This document shows, one piece after another, positions 1 through 9,248 of a stretch of DNA of 32,688 nucleotides; position 1 is the first letter of the stretch; the number at the start of each line of letters is the position of its first letter. Source of the stretch: Bacteroides sp. Its GTDB lineage: Bacteria > Bacteroidota > Bacteroidia > Bacteroidales > Muribaculaceae. A model generated the notes under the pieces. It was not told the origin of the DNA. It saw only the letters and a list, made by a program, of their open reading frames with translations, and ran no database searches. The stretch is from assembly GCA_014801535.1 (NCBI GenBank), contig JAAVEA010000005.1, positions 99,755-132,442 on the forward strand, given 5' to 3'. The translations under genes were made by a program, and so were the position numbers.

Positions 1-2673
1 GGAGAAGCCGCCAGAGTCCGCGTGCGAGGAATCGGTACAGTGAATAACTCTGAGCCTCTCTATATCGTTGACGGTATGCCTATCGAGGGAGGACTCGACT
101 ATCTCAACCCTGCCGACATCAAATCTATAGAGGTGTTGAAAGACGCGGCTTCGGGTGCGGTCTATGGAGCACGTGCTGCCAATGGTGTGATTCTTGTCAC
201 AACTAAATCGGGTGCGATGGGTAAAGCCAAACTCACATATGATTTCAGCTATGGTTGGCAAACCGCATGGAAACACCGCGATGTGCTTGATGCAACATCA
301 TATGCCGTTATGATGAACGAAGGTTCACTCAATTCTGGAGGTGGAATCCTTTATGCCGATCCTTACAGCTATGGCAAGGGATTCGACTGGCAGGATGCAG
401 TGTTCTACGATAACGCGCCTATGATGAATCATCAGTTATCATTGAGCGGTGCAAGTGAGAAAGTAAACTACTTCCTCTCCATGGGATATTATACTCAGGA
501 TGGTATCGTAGGAGGTAATTACGGCCGTTCGAACTACGAACGTTTCACACTTCGATCCAACAACTCCTATACTGTATTCAATGATGAGCTGAAACGCACA
601 TGGCTCAATAAATTCGTTGTGACAGTCAACGCTTCTTATGCCCGCATCAAGAGCCGTGGCATTGAAACCAACTCCACCTGGGGCTCTCCACTCGGTTCTG
701 CTCTCTCGCTTTCTCCGCTGCTTACCCCTTGGGCGGAAGGAGACCAGGCAGACCAGCAGCTCGCATATTATGCACAGAATGCCAACTATGTATCGCAGTA
801 TGATACAGACGGCCGTCTTTTCCTTGTGCCCGAGGCATTCGGTAATTATCAGGAAATGGTCAACCCTATTCAAGGGCTTTCTCGTCCGGCATCGAAGAAC
901 TGGAGCCACAAATTTGTGGGTAACTTTATCGGTGAGTTGCAGATATGGGACAATATCAAATATCGCATAAGCTATGGTGCCGATCTCAGTTTCTGGGGCA
1001 ATGACGGTTATACTCCACTGTTTTATGATCGTTCGGGAGGTTTTTCAACCTTTACTTCAGCCTATGCCACCAAATGCCAGTCAACAGTATGGCAGCTTGA
1101 GAACACATTAAGCTGGGATAAGGATTTTGGCCCTCACCACGTATCAGCTCTTCTCGGTCAGTCTGCAAAAGCATCGCGCGGATCATATCTTTCAGGATCA
1201 CGCAATCAGGTTACAGATCCCAACCGTCCTTATCTTGACGCTTCAACCGGTCTTGCATCCGACGGCGACCAGAGCGCCTCGGGAGCTCCTTACGCCGAGT
1301 CAAAACTTGCATCTCTGTTCGCACGTGTAGGATATGAATTCGATGGCCGTTATATGTTCCAGGGAACAATCCGCCGCGATGGATCAAGCCGATTCGGATC
1401 TAACAATCATTGGGCCACATTCCCGTCATTCTCAGTGGGCTGGAATCCGACCTCAGAAAGCTTCCTTGAAAAACGTCCATGGTGGTGGACAAACACAAAA
1501 GTTCGTTTCTCATGGGGTAAGAACGGTAACGAGAATATCGGAGACTTCCTATATCTCGCCCTCGCAGCGGCCGGAAACAATGCAATCTTCGGAACAAACG
1601 AAGTTGTGATAAATGGTGTGAAAGCCACTATCCTCCCCAATAAGAATCTGCGTTGGGAGGAATCGACTCAGACCGACGTAGGTCTTGACTTCGGATTCTT
1701 TGACAATTCACTCCGTTTCTCGATCGACTATTATAAGAAACGCACTTCGGGTATGCTTATGAACATGTCTGTTCCTTCATATGTCGGAGAGTCTGTTCCT
1801 GTAGGCAATGTCGGAACTATGGACAACCAGGGTGTTGAAATGGAACTCAATTTCACACGCTCGTTCGGTGAATGGACAGTGACAGCCGGCGGAAACCTCA
1901 CTTATCTGAAAAATAAACTGATAGAATATGGTAATGAAGAGGGTTGGGCAAACTACGATTCATTCCAGGGTACAGGAACAATCTCACGTGCACAGAACGG
2001 ACTTCCTTTCCCCTTCTTCTATGGTTACAAAACAGCCGGAATCATTCAGAACCAGGCAGAGGCAGACGCTTACAACGCGCTTTATAGCGGAGGTTCGCTT
2101 CCGGATGCAGTTCCCGGTGATGTGCGTTTTGTAGACATCAACAATGATGGAATCATCGATGATAACGACCGTACTATGATAGGTAAAGGTATGCCCGACT
2201 GGACTTACGGTATCAACCTCGGTGTAGAATGGAAAGGAATCTCTGTGAACGCGATGTTCCAGGGTGTATGGGGTAACCAGATCTTCGATGCAACCCGAAG
2301 AACCGATGCTCTCGAATCCAATCTTCCGTCATGGATGCTTGGCCGCTGGACAGGCGAAGGCACATCCGACCGAATTCCCCGCTATGTACGCGGTGATTCA
2401 CGCAACTGGGTCAGCTCCGACCTTCTTGTTTATGACGGTGATTATTTCCGCCTCAAGAATCTTGTGATCGGCTATACTTTCCCGCGCGAACTGACACGCA
2501 AGATTGCTGTTGAGAACTTCCGCGTATTCGTATCAGCAGAGAATCTGTTCACTTGCACCAAATATCACGGTTTCGATCCTGAAATTTCGTCGGGCGGCAC
2601 ATCCCTTGGAATAGACTACGGTGTCTATCCTCAGGCACGTGTATGGTCAGTGGGCTTCAATATCCAGTTCTAA
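1..2673 (+). CDS. SusC/RagA-family TonB-linked outer-membrane transporter, 5' truncated by window edge
   Basis: TonB-dependent outer-membrane transporter that imports oligosaccharides together with its SusD partner. The frame is open from base 1, where it reads GEAARVRVRGIGTVNN, so the GTG at 22 is internal and the real start lies upstream. What remains is the end of the plug domain (YIVDGMPIEGGLDYLNPADIKSIEVLKDAAS, given here as its key pieces YIVDGMP, IKSIEVLKDAA and YGARAANGVILVTTK) followed by the long beta-barrel ending in the aromatic FNIQF. The signal peptide, carboxypeptidase-like N-terminal domain, TonB box and first part of the plug are missing; full-length family members usually exceed 1000 residues and 883 to 890 are visible. 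It ends 19 bp before the susD-like gene, as in a classical susCD pair. The substrate cannot be read from this protein alone. Confidence 0.95.
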   Translation, partial: GEAARVRVRGIGTVNNSEPLYIVDGMPIEGGLDYLNPADIKSIEVLKDAASGAVYGARAANGVILVTTKSGAMGKAKLTYDFSYGWQTAWKHRDVLDATSYAVMMNEGSLNSGGGILYADPYSYGKGFDWQDAVFYDNAPMMNHQLSLSGASEKVNYFLSMGYYTQDGIVGGNYGRSNYERFTLRSNNSYTVFNDELKRTWLNKFVVTVNASYARIKSRGIETNSTWGSPLGSALSLSPLLTPWAEGDQADQQLAYYAQNANYVSQYDTDGRLFLVPEAFGNYQEMVNPIQGLSRPASKNWSHKFVGNFIGELQIWDNIKYRISYGADLSFWGNDGYTPLFYDRSGGFSTFTSAYATKCQSTVWQLENTLSWDKDFGPHHVSALLGQSAKASRGSYLSGSRNQVTDPNRPYLDASTGLASDGDQSASGAPYAESKLASLFARVGYEFDGRYMFQGTIRRDGSSRFGSNNHWATFPSFSVGWNPTSESFLEKRPWWWTNTKVRFSWGKNGNENIGDFLYLALAAAGNNAIFGTNEVVINGVKATILPNKNLRWEESTQTDVGLDFGFFDNSLRFSIDYYKKRTSGMLMNMSVPSYVGESVPVGNVGTMDNQGVEMELNFTRSFGEWTVTAGGNLTYLKNKLIEYGNEEGWANYDSFQGTGTISRAQNGLPFPFFYGYKTAGIIQNQAEADAYNALYSGGSLPDAVPGDVRFVDINNDGIIDDNDRTMIGKGMPDWTYGINLGVEWKGISVNAMFQGVWGNQIFDATRRTDALESNLPSWMLGRWTGEGTSDRIPRYVRGDSRNWVSSDLLVYDGDYFRLKNLVIGYTFPRELTRKIAVENFRVFVSAENLFTCTKYHGFDPEISSGGTSLGIDYGVYPQARVWSVGFNIQF

Positions 2674-2692
2674 ACTATAACCAAAGATAAAA

Positions 2693-4213
2693 ATGAAACG
2701 CAATATATTTTTATATTCCGCGCTCCTTGTAGGCGCGATGACTCTGACGGGATGTTCCGATTCCTTCCTTGAAGTGGAATCTCCCACACAGCAGCCAATC
2801 GAAGAATATTTCAATACAGATGCACATATCCAGGAGGCCGTGGTGGCAGCCTATGATCCGTTGCATTGGCCCGACTGGGCAATGAATGAATATAATCCAC
2901 TTCACCTTATGTCAGACATTATGGCCGATGATCTGTGGGTGGGAGGTTCGGATCGCAATGATAATGCGTCATGGCACCGTATGATGAACTTCGAAGCGCT
3001 TCCAAACGCAGTAATAGCCGGTTTGTGGACTGATGCCTACAGTGGCGTGAAGCGTTGCAACGATGTGATCTATTACATGAAAAACTATGATGTGCAGGAT
3101 CTCACGGAGGCAAACGCCAAGTATTATGAGGCCCAGGTGCGTGTGCTCCGTGCCTACTATTACAGCTGGCTGTGGAAATTCTGGGGGAATGTGGTATATT
3201 TCGAAAACAACTTTGAAGGGGCTCCATATCTCGGCACGCAATATACCGCTGATGAAATTTATGATTTCATGATTGCCGATCTTGAAGCAGCCATAGCATT
3301 GGATAATCTTCCCATGCGATGTGCCGATGCAGAAGCGGGGCGAGTAAGCAAGGCAATGGCCTATATGCTCTACGCCGAACTGGTGATGTATCAGAATGAT
3401 GAGTCACGCTATGCCAAGACTCTCGGATATATGAATGAGATTATCAATTCCGGTCTTTACGACCTCAATCCGGATTACACACAGATCTTCCGTCCCGAAG
3501 GGGAGTGGAGTGTGGAATCAATCTATGAGGTGAATAATACTGATGACAACGCCATCCGCAGCTGGGGGAATCCTTTGGCCGCCGGAGGAACAGTACTTCC
3601 CACTCTCATCAGTCCTAATAACTGGCCGGCCGGTGTTGACGGTCATGAAGGTGGCTGGGGTTTCTGTCCTGTTCGTCAGGAAACATATGACCGTTATTCC
3701 GCTAATGACGTTCGCCGTGATGCGACTTGCTGGAATGCCGGTGCCTTAGGAGAGAATTATAATGCGCGTTATCAGGATACCGGTCTGTTCCTTGAGAAAT
3801 ATGCAGCTCACACCGGTGACAATGCCCGCCAGAAAGCAGACGCGGAGCTGAATTGGAACAATAACCTCCGTGTTTACCGTTACGCCGAGACTCTTCTCAA
3901 TGCCGCAGAACTTATTCTTCGTGGAGCCGGAGGCGGCAGTGCTCAGGACTATCTCGACAAGGTGCGTAGCCGTGCCGGTCTGAACAGCATCCCTGCAAAT
4001 CTTGAAAACGTGATTGAAGAACGTCATCTCGAATTTGTAGGTGAAGGAAAGCGTTATTGGGATCTGATCCGTACAGGAAAAGCTCAGACTGTTCTCGTGC
4101 CTGATCAATATGGCTACCGAACAAATTCCTGGACCCCCAATAAGAAATATCTGCCAATTCCTCAGAGCGAAATCGATAAAGCTCTCGGAACCCTCACTCA
4201 GAATCCTTATTGA
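2693..4213 (+). CDS. SusD/RagB-family glycan-binding lipoprotein
   Basis: Surface lipoprotein that lids the SusC channel and helps capture glycan. The 506-residue product starts with a lipoprotein signal peptide ending LTGC (Cys21 is the lipidated residue), followed by SDSFLEVESPTQQ, typical of the mature N-terminus of SusD proteins. TPR-like helices with RVLRAYYYSWLWKFWGN and a C-terminal segment with EERHLEFVGEGKRYWDLIRTG are family hallmarks, and the end KKYLPIPQSEIDKA is also typical. Length matches the family (about 500 to 600). It sits 19 bp after the SusC gene and 28 bp before the next lipoprotein gene, so all three are probably co-transcribed. Family assignment is firm, ligand is inferred only from the neighbouring glycosidases. 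Confidence 0.96.
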   Translation: MKRNIFLYSALLVGAMTLTGCSDSFLEVESPTQQPIEEYFNTDAHIQEAVVAAYDPLHWPDWAMNEYNPLHLMSDIMADDLWVGGSDRNDNASWHRMMNFEALPNAVIAGLWTDAYSGVKRCNDVIYYMKNYDVQDLTEANAKYYEAQVRVLRAYYYSWLWKFWGNVVYFENNFEGAPYLGTQYTADEIYDFMIADLEAAIALDNLPMRCADAEAGRVSKAMAYMLYAELVMYQNDESRYAKTLGYMNEIINSGLYDLNPDYTQIFRPEGEWSVESIYEVNNTDDNAIRSWGNPLAAGGTVLPTLISPNNWPAGVDGHEGGWGFCPVRQETYDRYSANDVRRDATCWNAGALGENYNARYQDTGLFLEKYAAHTGDNARQKADAELNWNNNLRVYRYAETLLNAAELILRGAGGGSAQDYLDKVRSRAGLNSIPANLENVIEERHLEFVGEGKRYWDLIRTGKAQTVLVPDQYGYRTNSWTPNKKYLPIPQSEIDKALGTLTQNPY

Positions 4214-4241
4214 GATTATTAAAGCTTAAAAATCTGACAAA

Positions 4242-5609
4242 ATGAAAAAACTTATATATATAGCAATGTCGGCGCTATCCGTGGTTTCATGCGGAATGCT
4301 GACAGGCTGCTCGGCCGATAAATATGAGATGATTTCCGAAGGCGGTCGTCCGGACGCGTCACTGATAGATGTTACGGTGACAGTGGATCAGGAGACAAAC
4401 AGATATACCCTTCATCTGAACACTCCCGGCTATTATCCTTTCTGGAGTGTGAACATGGGAAGTTCGGTGAAGACATCCTCGCAGAATGATTTTTCAGGTG
4501 TGATCAATGACGCGGGCACATATCAGGTGGAAGTGCGCATAGGAAACTATAACGGTTTGAGCGAAGGTTCGAAAACATATGATATCGTTATAGAAAATTC
4601 ACTGACAAATGTGTTCAAGGGATTCGACTATAACAGTGAGTTCAACATGTGGAAGACTGCCAATGTCACTTTCGGAAGCACATGGTTTGCTGATGGAAGC
4701 TGGACAGAGCTTTCGGCACAGCCTTCGGTTGAAGTGAGCAACGAACGCATCTTCCTCCACACTCCGGCCGGTATGGGTGGCGACCAGTGGCAGGGTCAGG
4801 TGCATATCAACACCGATATTCAGGTTTCAGCAGGCGAAACCTACGACTTCTCCTGTTTCATTAATGCGGCCGAAGATAGTAAGGTGACAGTAAAGGTGCA
4901 GAAAGAAGGAGATGATGAAACCTCATTCTGTGCGGATCAGCAGTCGTTCAAGGCAAATGGATCAGCATTCTATTTCTCTGATCAACCCGGGTTTGACGGC
5001 ACATTGAAGATAGCCTTTGACTTCGCCGGCAATCCTGATATGGATTTCGAGATCACGGGTATAGTGTTCAAGAAACATTCTGATGATGACGGAACACTGC
5101 TTCCTCCCGCAGTAGAATTTGATGATTCGCGAAACCTTTTCACCGGATTTACAGTAGAGAATCTTTCAACCTGGTTTGCAAATTCAGGTTGGGACGATTC
5201 AGCGATCGTGCAGCCTACGATCAATGTGAATCCCGACGGTTACAGTTTCGTGATGCCCGCAGGCGTAGGAAGTGACCAGTGGCAAGGTCAGGTACACCTC
5301 TGGACCAACGTGCCCACATCATCAGCCAACAGCTATGATTTCCGTGTAGTGATCACCTCGACAGAAGATCATCCCGGTGTTACGATCAAGCTTCAGAAGG
5401 GTGATAGCCTCGGTGAAGATACATCTGACGATGAGGTCTCTTACTGTCTCACCAAGGTGGAACTAAAGGCAGATGAGCCATATACATATTATTTTGAAAA
5501 TATTTCAGGTATAGATATTGAGAAATTGCAGCTGTGCTGCGATTATGCCGGTGGCGCGGCAGGATCTGAAATAACGGTTTCAAAACTGCATCTACAGGTT
5601 CATCAGTAA
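4242..5609 (+). CDS. Surface glycan-binding lipoprotein (SusE-position) with two tandem binding domains
   Basis: Predicted outer-surface lipoprotein of the locus. The 455-residue product has a lipoprotein signal peptide with LTGC at residues 20-23. Residues about 35-120 look like a small beta-sandwich domain (YTLHLNTPGYYPFWSV, GTYQVEVRIGNYNG). Two related beta-rich domains follow, at about 123-277 and 298-453. Each opens with a similar NVFKGF or NLFTGF strand, contains TWFA, and carries the identical motif DQWQGQVH (residues 181-188 and 345-352) followed by YDF and an acidic KVQKEGDD or KLQKGDS loop. They resemble carbohydrate-binding modules of the CBM4-like beta-sandwich type, but that link is inference. 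Position directly after susD is the usual place for SusE/SGBP-B proteins, which bind the target glycan without catalysis. Confidence 0.85.
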   Translation: MKKLIYIAMSALSVVSCGMLTGCSADKYEMISEGGRPDASLIDVTVTVDQETNRYTLHLNTPGYYPFWSVNMGSSVKTSSQNDFSGVINDAGTYQVEVRIGNYNGLSEGSKTYDIVIENSLTNVFKGFDYNSEFNMWKTANVTFGSTWFADGSWTELSAQPSVEVSNERIFLHTPAGMGGDQWQGQVHINTDIQVSAGETYDFSCFINAAEDSKVTVKVQKEGDDETSFCADQQSFKANGSAFYFSDQPGFDGTLKIAFDFAGNPDMDFEITGIVFKKHSDDDGTLLPPAVEFDDSRNLFTGFTVENLSTWFANSGWDDSAIVQPTINVNPDGYSFVMPAGVGSDQWQGQVHLWTNVPTSSANSYDFRVVITSTEDHPGVTIKLQKGDSLGEDTSDDEVSYCLTKVELKADEPYTYYFENISGIDIEKLQLCCDYAGGAAGSEITVSKLHLQVHQ

Positions 5610-5651
5610 TATAGGAATCACTGACATCAAGGTTTAAAAAGGTGATTTTTT

Positions 5652-5692
5652 ACCGGCGGGTCCACCCGACTTCTGTCGGGTAGCCCGCCGGT
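5652..5692 (+). terminator. Strong two-part hairpin between binding-protein and GH5 genes
   Basis: The outer arms are ACCGGCGGG (5652-5660) and CCCGCCGGT (5684-5692), a perfect 9-bp match. Inside them ACCCGAC (5664-5670) pairs with GTCGGGT (5675-5681) around a TTCT loop. The hairpin is preceded by a run of T and followed only by CTTATATC, so it is not a textbook Rho-independent terminator. It may attenuate transcription into the glycosidase genes or protect the 3' end of the upstream message. Confidence 0.6.
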
Positions 5693-5724
5693 CTTATATC
5701 ATCTCGAAAGAAAAGAGAAAAGAT

Positions 5725-6948
5725 ATGAAAAAAATTCTATTTGCGGTTGTGCTTGTAATATCGGTTCTTGCCTCTTACGGTGAGTCTCCACAGCCTCTTC
5801 ATGTAGAAGGGAAGAATATAGTGAAAGCCGATGGAGAGAAATTCTTCATCCGTGGCACCAACTTAGGGAACTGGCTCAATCCGGAAGGATATATGTTCGG
5901 TTTCCATAGGGCAACTTCCCCCCATATGATAAACGACGTGTTTTCTCAGATTCTCGGCCCTGACGGTGCAGCCGATTTCTGGAAGGGATTCAAGGAAAAC
6001 TATATTACTGCCGAAGATGTCAACTTCATAGCCTCGACCGGTGCCAATACAATACGTCTGCCGTTCCATTACAAACTTTTCACCTATGAGGATTATATGG
6101 GTATGAATGATCCTGCGGAGGGGTTCCGTATGATCGACAAAGTGGTTGACTGGTGTCGTGATGCGGGATTATATCTTATTCTTGACATGCATGATGCTCC
6201 AGGCGGACAAACCGGTGATAATATTGATGATTCGTATGGTTATCCATGGTTGATGACAAATAAGAAAAGTCAGGATAAATTCTGCTATATATGGCATCAG
6301 ATTGCAGAGCGATATAAAGATGAACCGGTCATCCTCGGCTATGAATTGATTAATGAACCCGTGGCAACCTATTTCGGAGAAGAGGAGAAAGAACTTAACA
6401 GAAATCTCGTGGAGGTTCTCCGTAAAGGTCTGGCATCGATAAGAGAGGCTGACAAGAATCATATAGTGCTTATAGGATCACCTCAATGGAACAGCAACTA
6501 CGCTCCCCTGGAGGGTGTGGATTTCAATGACGGGAATATAATATATACCTGTCACCGCTATGGAGGGGATGCAACCGCTGAAGCTATAAAAAGCTATATA
6601 GATTTCCGGGATGCTTCGGGCTTCCCCATGTATATGGGAGAGATAGGCCATAACACCAACGAATGGCAGGATGCTTTCTCAAAGGTGATGACAGCAAATA
6701 ACATAGGATATACTTTCTGGCCATATAAGAAATGCAATGATTCCTGCATGAATGCTTTCCTTCTTCCGGAGGGTTGGGAAAAGATAGCTGCTTTTGCCGA
6801 TGGTCCGCGCGGAAGCTATGGCGAAGTAAGAGATAATGTGCCTGATCGTAAGGAGGCCGCAACTGCCTTAAATGGATTACTTGAAAACATAAGATTTACA
6901 AACTGCAAACCTCAGACAGACTATATCAGATCAATGAACCTGAAATAA
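5725..6948 (+). CDS. Glycoside hydrolase family 5 (cellulase-fold) enzyme, exported
   Basis: Retaining glycosidase with a (beta/alpha)8 barrel. The 407-residue product has an N-terminal signal sequence (MKKILFAVVLVISVLASYG), then the barrel starts with FFIRGTNLGNWLNPEGYMF. Visible landmarks are RLPFHY (residues 111-116), LDMHDAPGG (153-161), the acid/base Glu211 in LINEP and the nucleophile Glu306 in YMGEIG, with W332 in TFWPYK late in the barrel. These are the two catalytic glutamates of GH5. The opening GTNLGNWL resembles exo-1,3-beta-glucanase-like members, so a beta-glucan or gluco-oligosaccharide substrate is plausible, but the subfamily cannot be fixed by eye. No lipobox is evident, so a periplasmic place is likely. 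The start at 5725 follows an A/G-rich stretch. It lies 37 bp upstream of the first GH3 gene. Confidence 0.9.
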   Translation: MKKILFAVVLVISVLASYGESPQPLHVEGKNIVKADGEKFFIRGTNLGNWLNPEGYMFGFHRATSPHMINDVFSQILGPDGAADFWKGFKENYITAEDVNFIASTGANTIRLPFHYKLFTYEDYMGMNDPAEGFRMIDKVVDWCRDAGLYLILDMHDAPGGQTGDNIDDSYGYPWLMTNKKSQDKFCYIWHQIAERYKDEPVILGYELINEPVATYFGEEEKELNRNLVEVLRKGLASIREADKNHIVLIGSPQWNSNYAPLEGVDFNDGNIIYTCHRYGGDATAEAIKSYIDFRDASGFPMYMGEIGHNTNEWQDAFSKVMTANNIGYTFWPYKKCNDSCMNAFLLPEGWEKIAAFADGPRGSYGEVRDNVPDRKEAATALNGLLENIRFTNCKPQTDYIRSMNLK

Positions 6949-6985
6949 GTTCAATTTCTGCATAAACAACTGCAAACCGATCATT

Positions 6986-9235
6986 ATGAAAAAAATAACA
7001 ACATTAATATTGACAGGGTTACTGGCGATTCCCTCGTTTGCCAAGGTGCCTGTATATCTGGATCCGACAGCCGATATAGAGGCGCGTGTGGAAGATGCCC
7101 TGTCGCGCATGACTCTCGAAGAGAAAGTGAAGGTGCTTCATGCGCAATCAAAATTCTCTGCGGCAGGTGTTCCCCGTCTCGGGATACCAGAATTATGGAC
7201 CACCGACGGGCCGCATGGAATCCGCCCCGAAGTGATGTGGGATGAATGGGATCAGGCGCGATGGACCAATGATTCCTGCATAGCTTTCCCCGCACTTACC
7301 TGTCTGGCTGCGACATGGGATCCGTCTTTGGCATATACATATGGTAAGGCACTTGGCGAAGAAGCCCGTTATCGTAAAAAAGATATACTGCTCGGTCCCG
7401 GAGTGAATATCATGCGGACACCACTCAACGGCCGAAACTTTGAATATATGGGGGAAGATCCATATCTGGCTTCTATTATGGTGGTTCCTTATATTCAGGG
7501 ATTGCAGAGCAACGGAGTAGCTGCGTGTGTGAAACACTTTGCTCTTAATAACCATGAAGTGAACCGTCACACAACAAATGTTTCTCTTTCCGACAGGGCA
7601 CTCCATGAAATATATCTTCCGGCTTTCAAGGCTGCTGTTCAAAAGGGAGGAGCCTGGAGCCTTATGGGGGCTTATAACCTTATAGGTGATCAGCATCTTT
7701 GTCACAATGACCGTATGCTCATGAAAATTCTTAAAGGAGACTGGGGATTCGATGGTGCGGTTGTGAGTGACTGGGGTGGCACGCACGATACAGATGAGGC
7801 AATAGAGAACGGACTTGATCTGGAGTTTGGCAGTTGGACCGACGGTCTCAGCAACGGAGCAAGCAATGCTTACGATTATTATTATCTTGCAAATCCCTAT
7901 CTCGAACGTCTGAAATCAGGACAAGCATCTGAAGAAGTGCTCAACGACAAGGTGCGCCGCGTGTTGCGATTGGCTTTCCGCACCACAATGGACCGTAATC
8001 GTCCATTCGGATCTTTCTGCAGTCCGGAACACTCTACAGCAGCCCGTGAAGTGGGTAGGAAAGGTATTGTGCTCCTTAAAAACGATAGGAAACTACTTCC
8101 ACTTGATCCAAAGAGCAATATCAAAGTAGCCGTGATAGGAGAGAACGCCATAAAGATGATGACAGTAGGCGGAGGTTCGTCATCGCTCAAAGCGCTTTAT
8201 GAGATTTCACCGCTCGACGGTTTGCGCGAAGCATTCGGACCACAGGCCGTGGTTGCTTATGCCAGAGGTTATGTAGGAGATCCGACAGGAGAATATAACG
8301 GGGTGGTTTCAGGTCAGGATCTGACAGAAACGAGAAGTCAGGCCGAACTCACGGCCGAAGCTGTGGCACTCGCCCGGAATTCAGATGTAGTGATCTTTGT
8401 CGGTGGCCTCAACAAGGCTTCAGGGCAGGATTGCGAGGATTCCGACAGAGCCTCTCTCGGCTTGCCTTACGGACAGGATGAACTGATAGAAGCACTTGCT
8501 GCCGCAAACAAGAATATAGTAGTGGTGAATATATCAGGAAATCCGGTGGCGATGCCTTGGCTCGGTAAGGTTCGTTCGGTGGTACAGGGTTGGTATCTCG
8601 GAAGCGAGGCAGGCCATTCTCTTGCTGATGTGCTGACAGGAAAATGCAATCCCTCCGGCAAACTTCCGTGTACATTCTATGCGACTCTCGATCAGGTGGG
8701 CGCCCATGCCACAGGTTCTTATCCGGGTGTGAAGCGTGCTGACAGCGATATCGTGGATTGCAATTATGACGAGGATATATTCGTGGGTTACCGTTGGATC
8801 GACAGTCATAAGCAGGCACCTCTTTTCCCGTTCGGACACGGACTCAGCTATACCACTTATAAATATGGGAAGCCGAAAGCATCGGCCTCTGCAATGACCG
8901 ATGCCGGAACGATAACGATTACTGTTCCTGTGAAGAATATCGGTTCCGTGGCAGGTAGTGAGACTGTCCAGCTGTATATCTCGGATATAAAATCGAGCTT
9001 ACCTCGCCCGGAAAAGGAACTCAAGGGATTCGAACAGATTCAGCTGCAGCCCGGTGCTGAAGGGGAAGTGACATTCACCATCTCCAAGGAGGCTCTTGAA
9101 TTCTATAACCCCGGGGTTGAGTCAATGGTTGCGGAACCCGGAAAGTTCAAAGCTCTTATCGGCGCTTCCTCCGGCGATATCCGTCAGATTGTGGAATTTG
9201 AACTCCGTGACGGCACTCTGGCTCTTTGTGAATAA
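6986..9235 (+). CDS. Glycoside hydrolase family 3 beta-glycosidase (first copy)
   Basis: Exo-acting retaining glycosidase, most likely a beta-glucosidase that releases glucose from oligosaccharides in the periplasm. The 749-residue product has a signal peptide (MKKITTLILTGLLAIPSFA). The N-terminal GH3 barrel shows MTLEEKV (about 42-48), TDGPHGIR (73-80), CVKHFALNNHE (181-191) and the nucleophile Asp262 in VVSDWGGTHD. The second alpha/beta sandwich domain contains VGGGSSSLKA and a likely acid/base Glu484 in QDCEDSDRASLGLP. The C-terminal fibronectin-III-like domain runs from about 640 to 745. It ends 13 bp before the start chosen for the second GH3 gene, consistent with one operon. The acid/base assignment is inferred from position; the nucleophile is secure. 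Confidence 0.93.
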   Translation: MKKITTLILTGLLAIPSFAKVPVYLDPTADIEARVEDALSRMTLEEKVKVLHAQSKFSAAGVPRLGIPELWTTDGPHGIRPEVMWDEWDQARWTNDSCIAFPALTCLAATWDPSLAYTYGKALGEEARYRKKDILLGPGVNIMRTPLNGRNFEYMGEDPYLASIMVVPYIQGLQSNGVAACVKHFALNNHEVNRHTTNVSLSDRALHEIYLPAFKAAVQKGGAWSLMGAYNLIGDQHLCHNDRMLMKILKGDWGFDGAVVSDWGGTHDTDEAIENGLDLEFGSWTDGLSNGASNAYDYYYLANPYLERLKSGQASEEVLNDKVRRVLRLAFRTTMDRNRPFGSFCSPEHSTAAREVGRKGIVLLKNDRKLLPLDPKSNIKVAVIGENAIKMMTVGGGSSSLKALYEISPLDGLREAFGPQAVVAYARGYVGDPTGEYNGVVSGQDLTETRSQAELTAEAVALARNSDVVIFVGGLNKASGQDCEDSDRASLGLPYGQDELIEALAAANKNIVVVNISGNPVAMPWLGKVRSVVQGWYLGSEAGHSLADVLTGKCNPSGKLPCTFYATLDQVGAHATGSYPGVKRADSDIVDCNYDEDIFVGYRWIDSHKQAPLFPFGHGLSYTTYKYGKPKASASAMTDAGTITITVPVKNIGSVAGSETVQLYISDIKSSLPRPEKELKGFEQIQLQPGAEGEVTFTISKEALEFYNPGVESMVAEPGKFKALIGASSGDIRQIVEFELRDGTLALCE

Positions 9236-9248
9236 AATGAAATGTAAT

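Noticed and set aside
7193..7786. 197-residue - strand frame antisense to the first GH3 gene
   Set aside because: Shadow of a gene with intact catalytic motifs on the other strand.
9096..9248. N-terminal extension of the second GH3 gene
   Set aside because: It overlaps the end of the first GH3 gene by 140 bp and would hide a proper signal peptide that starts at 9249.
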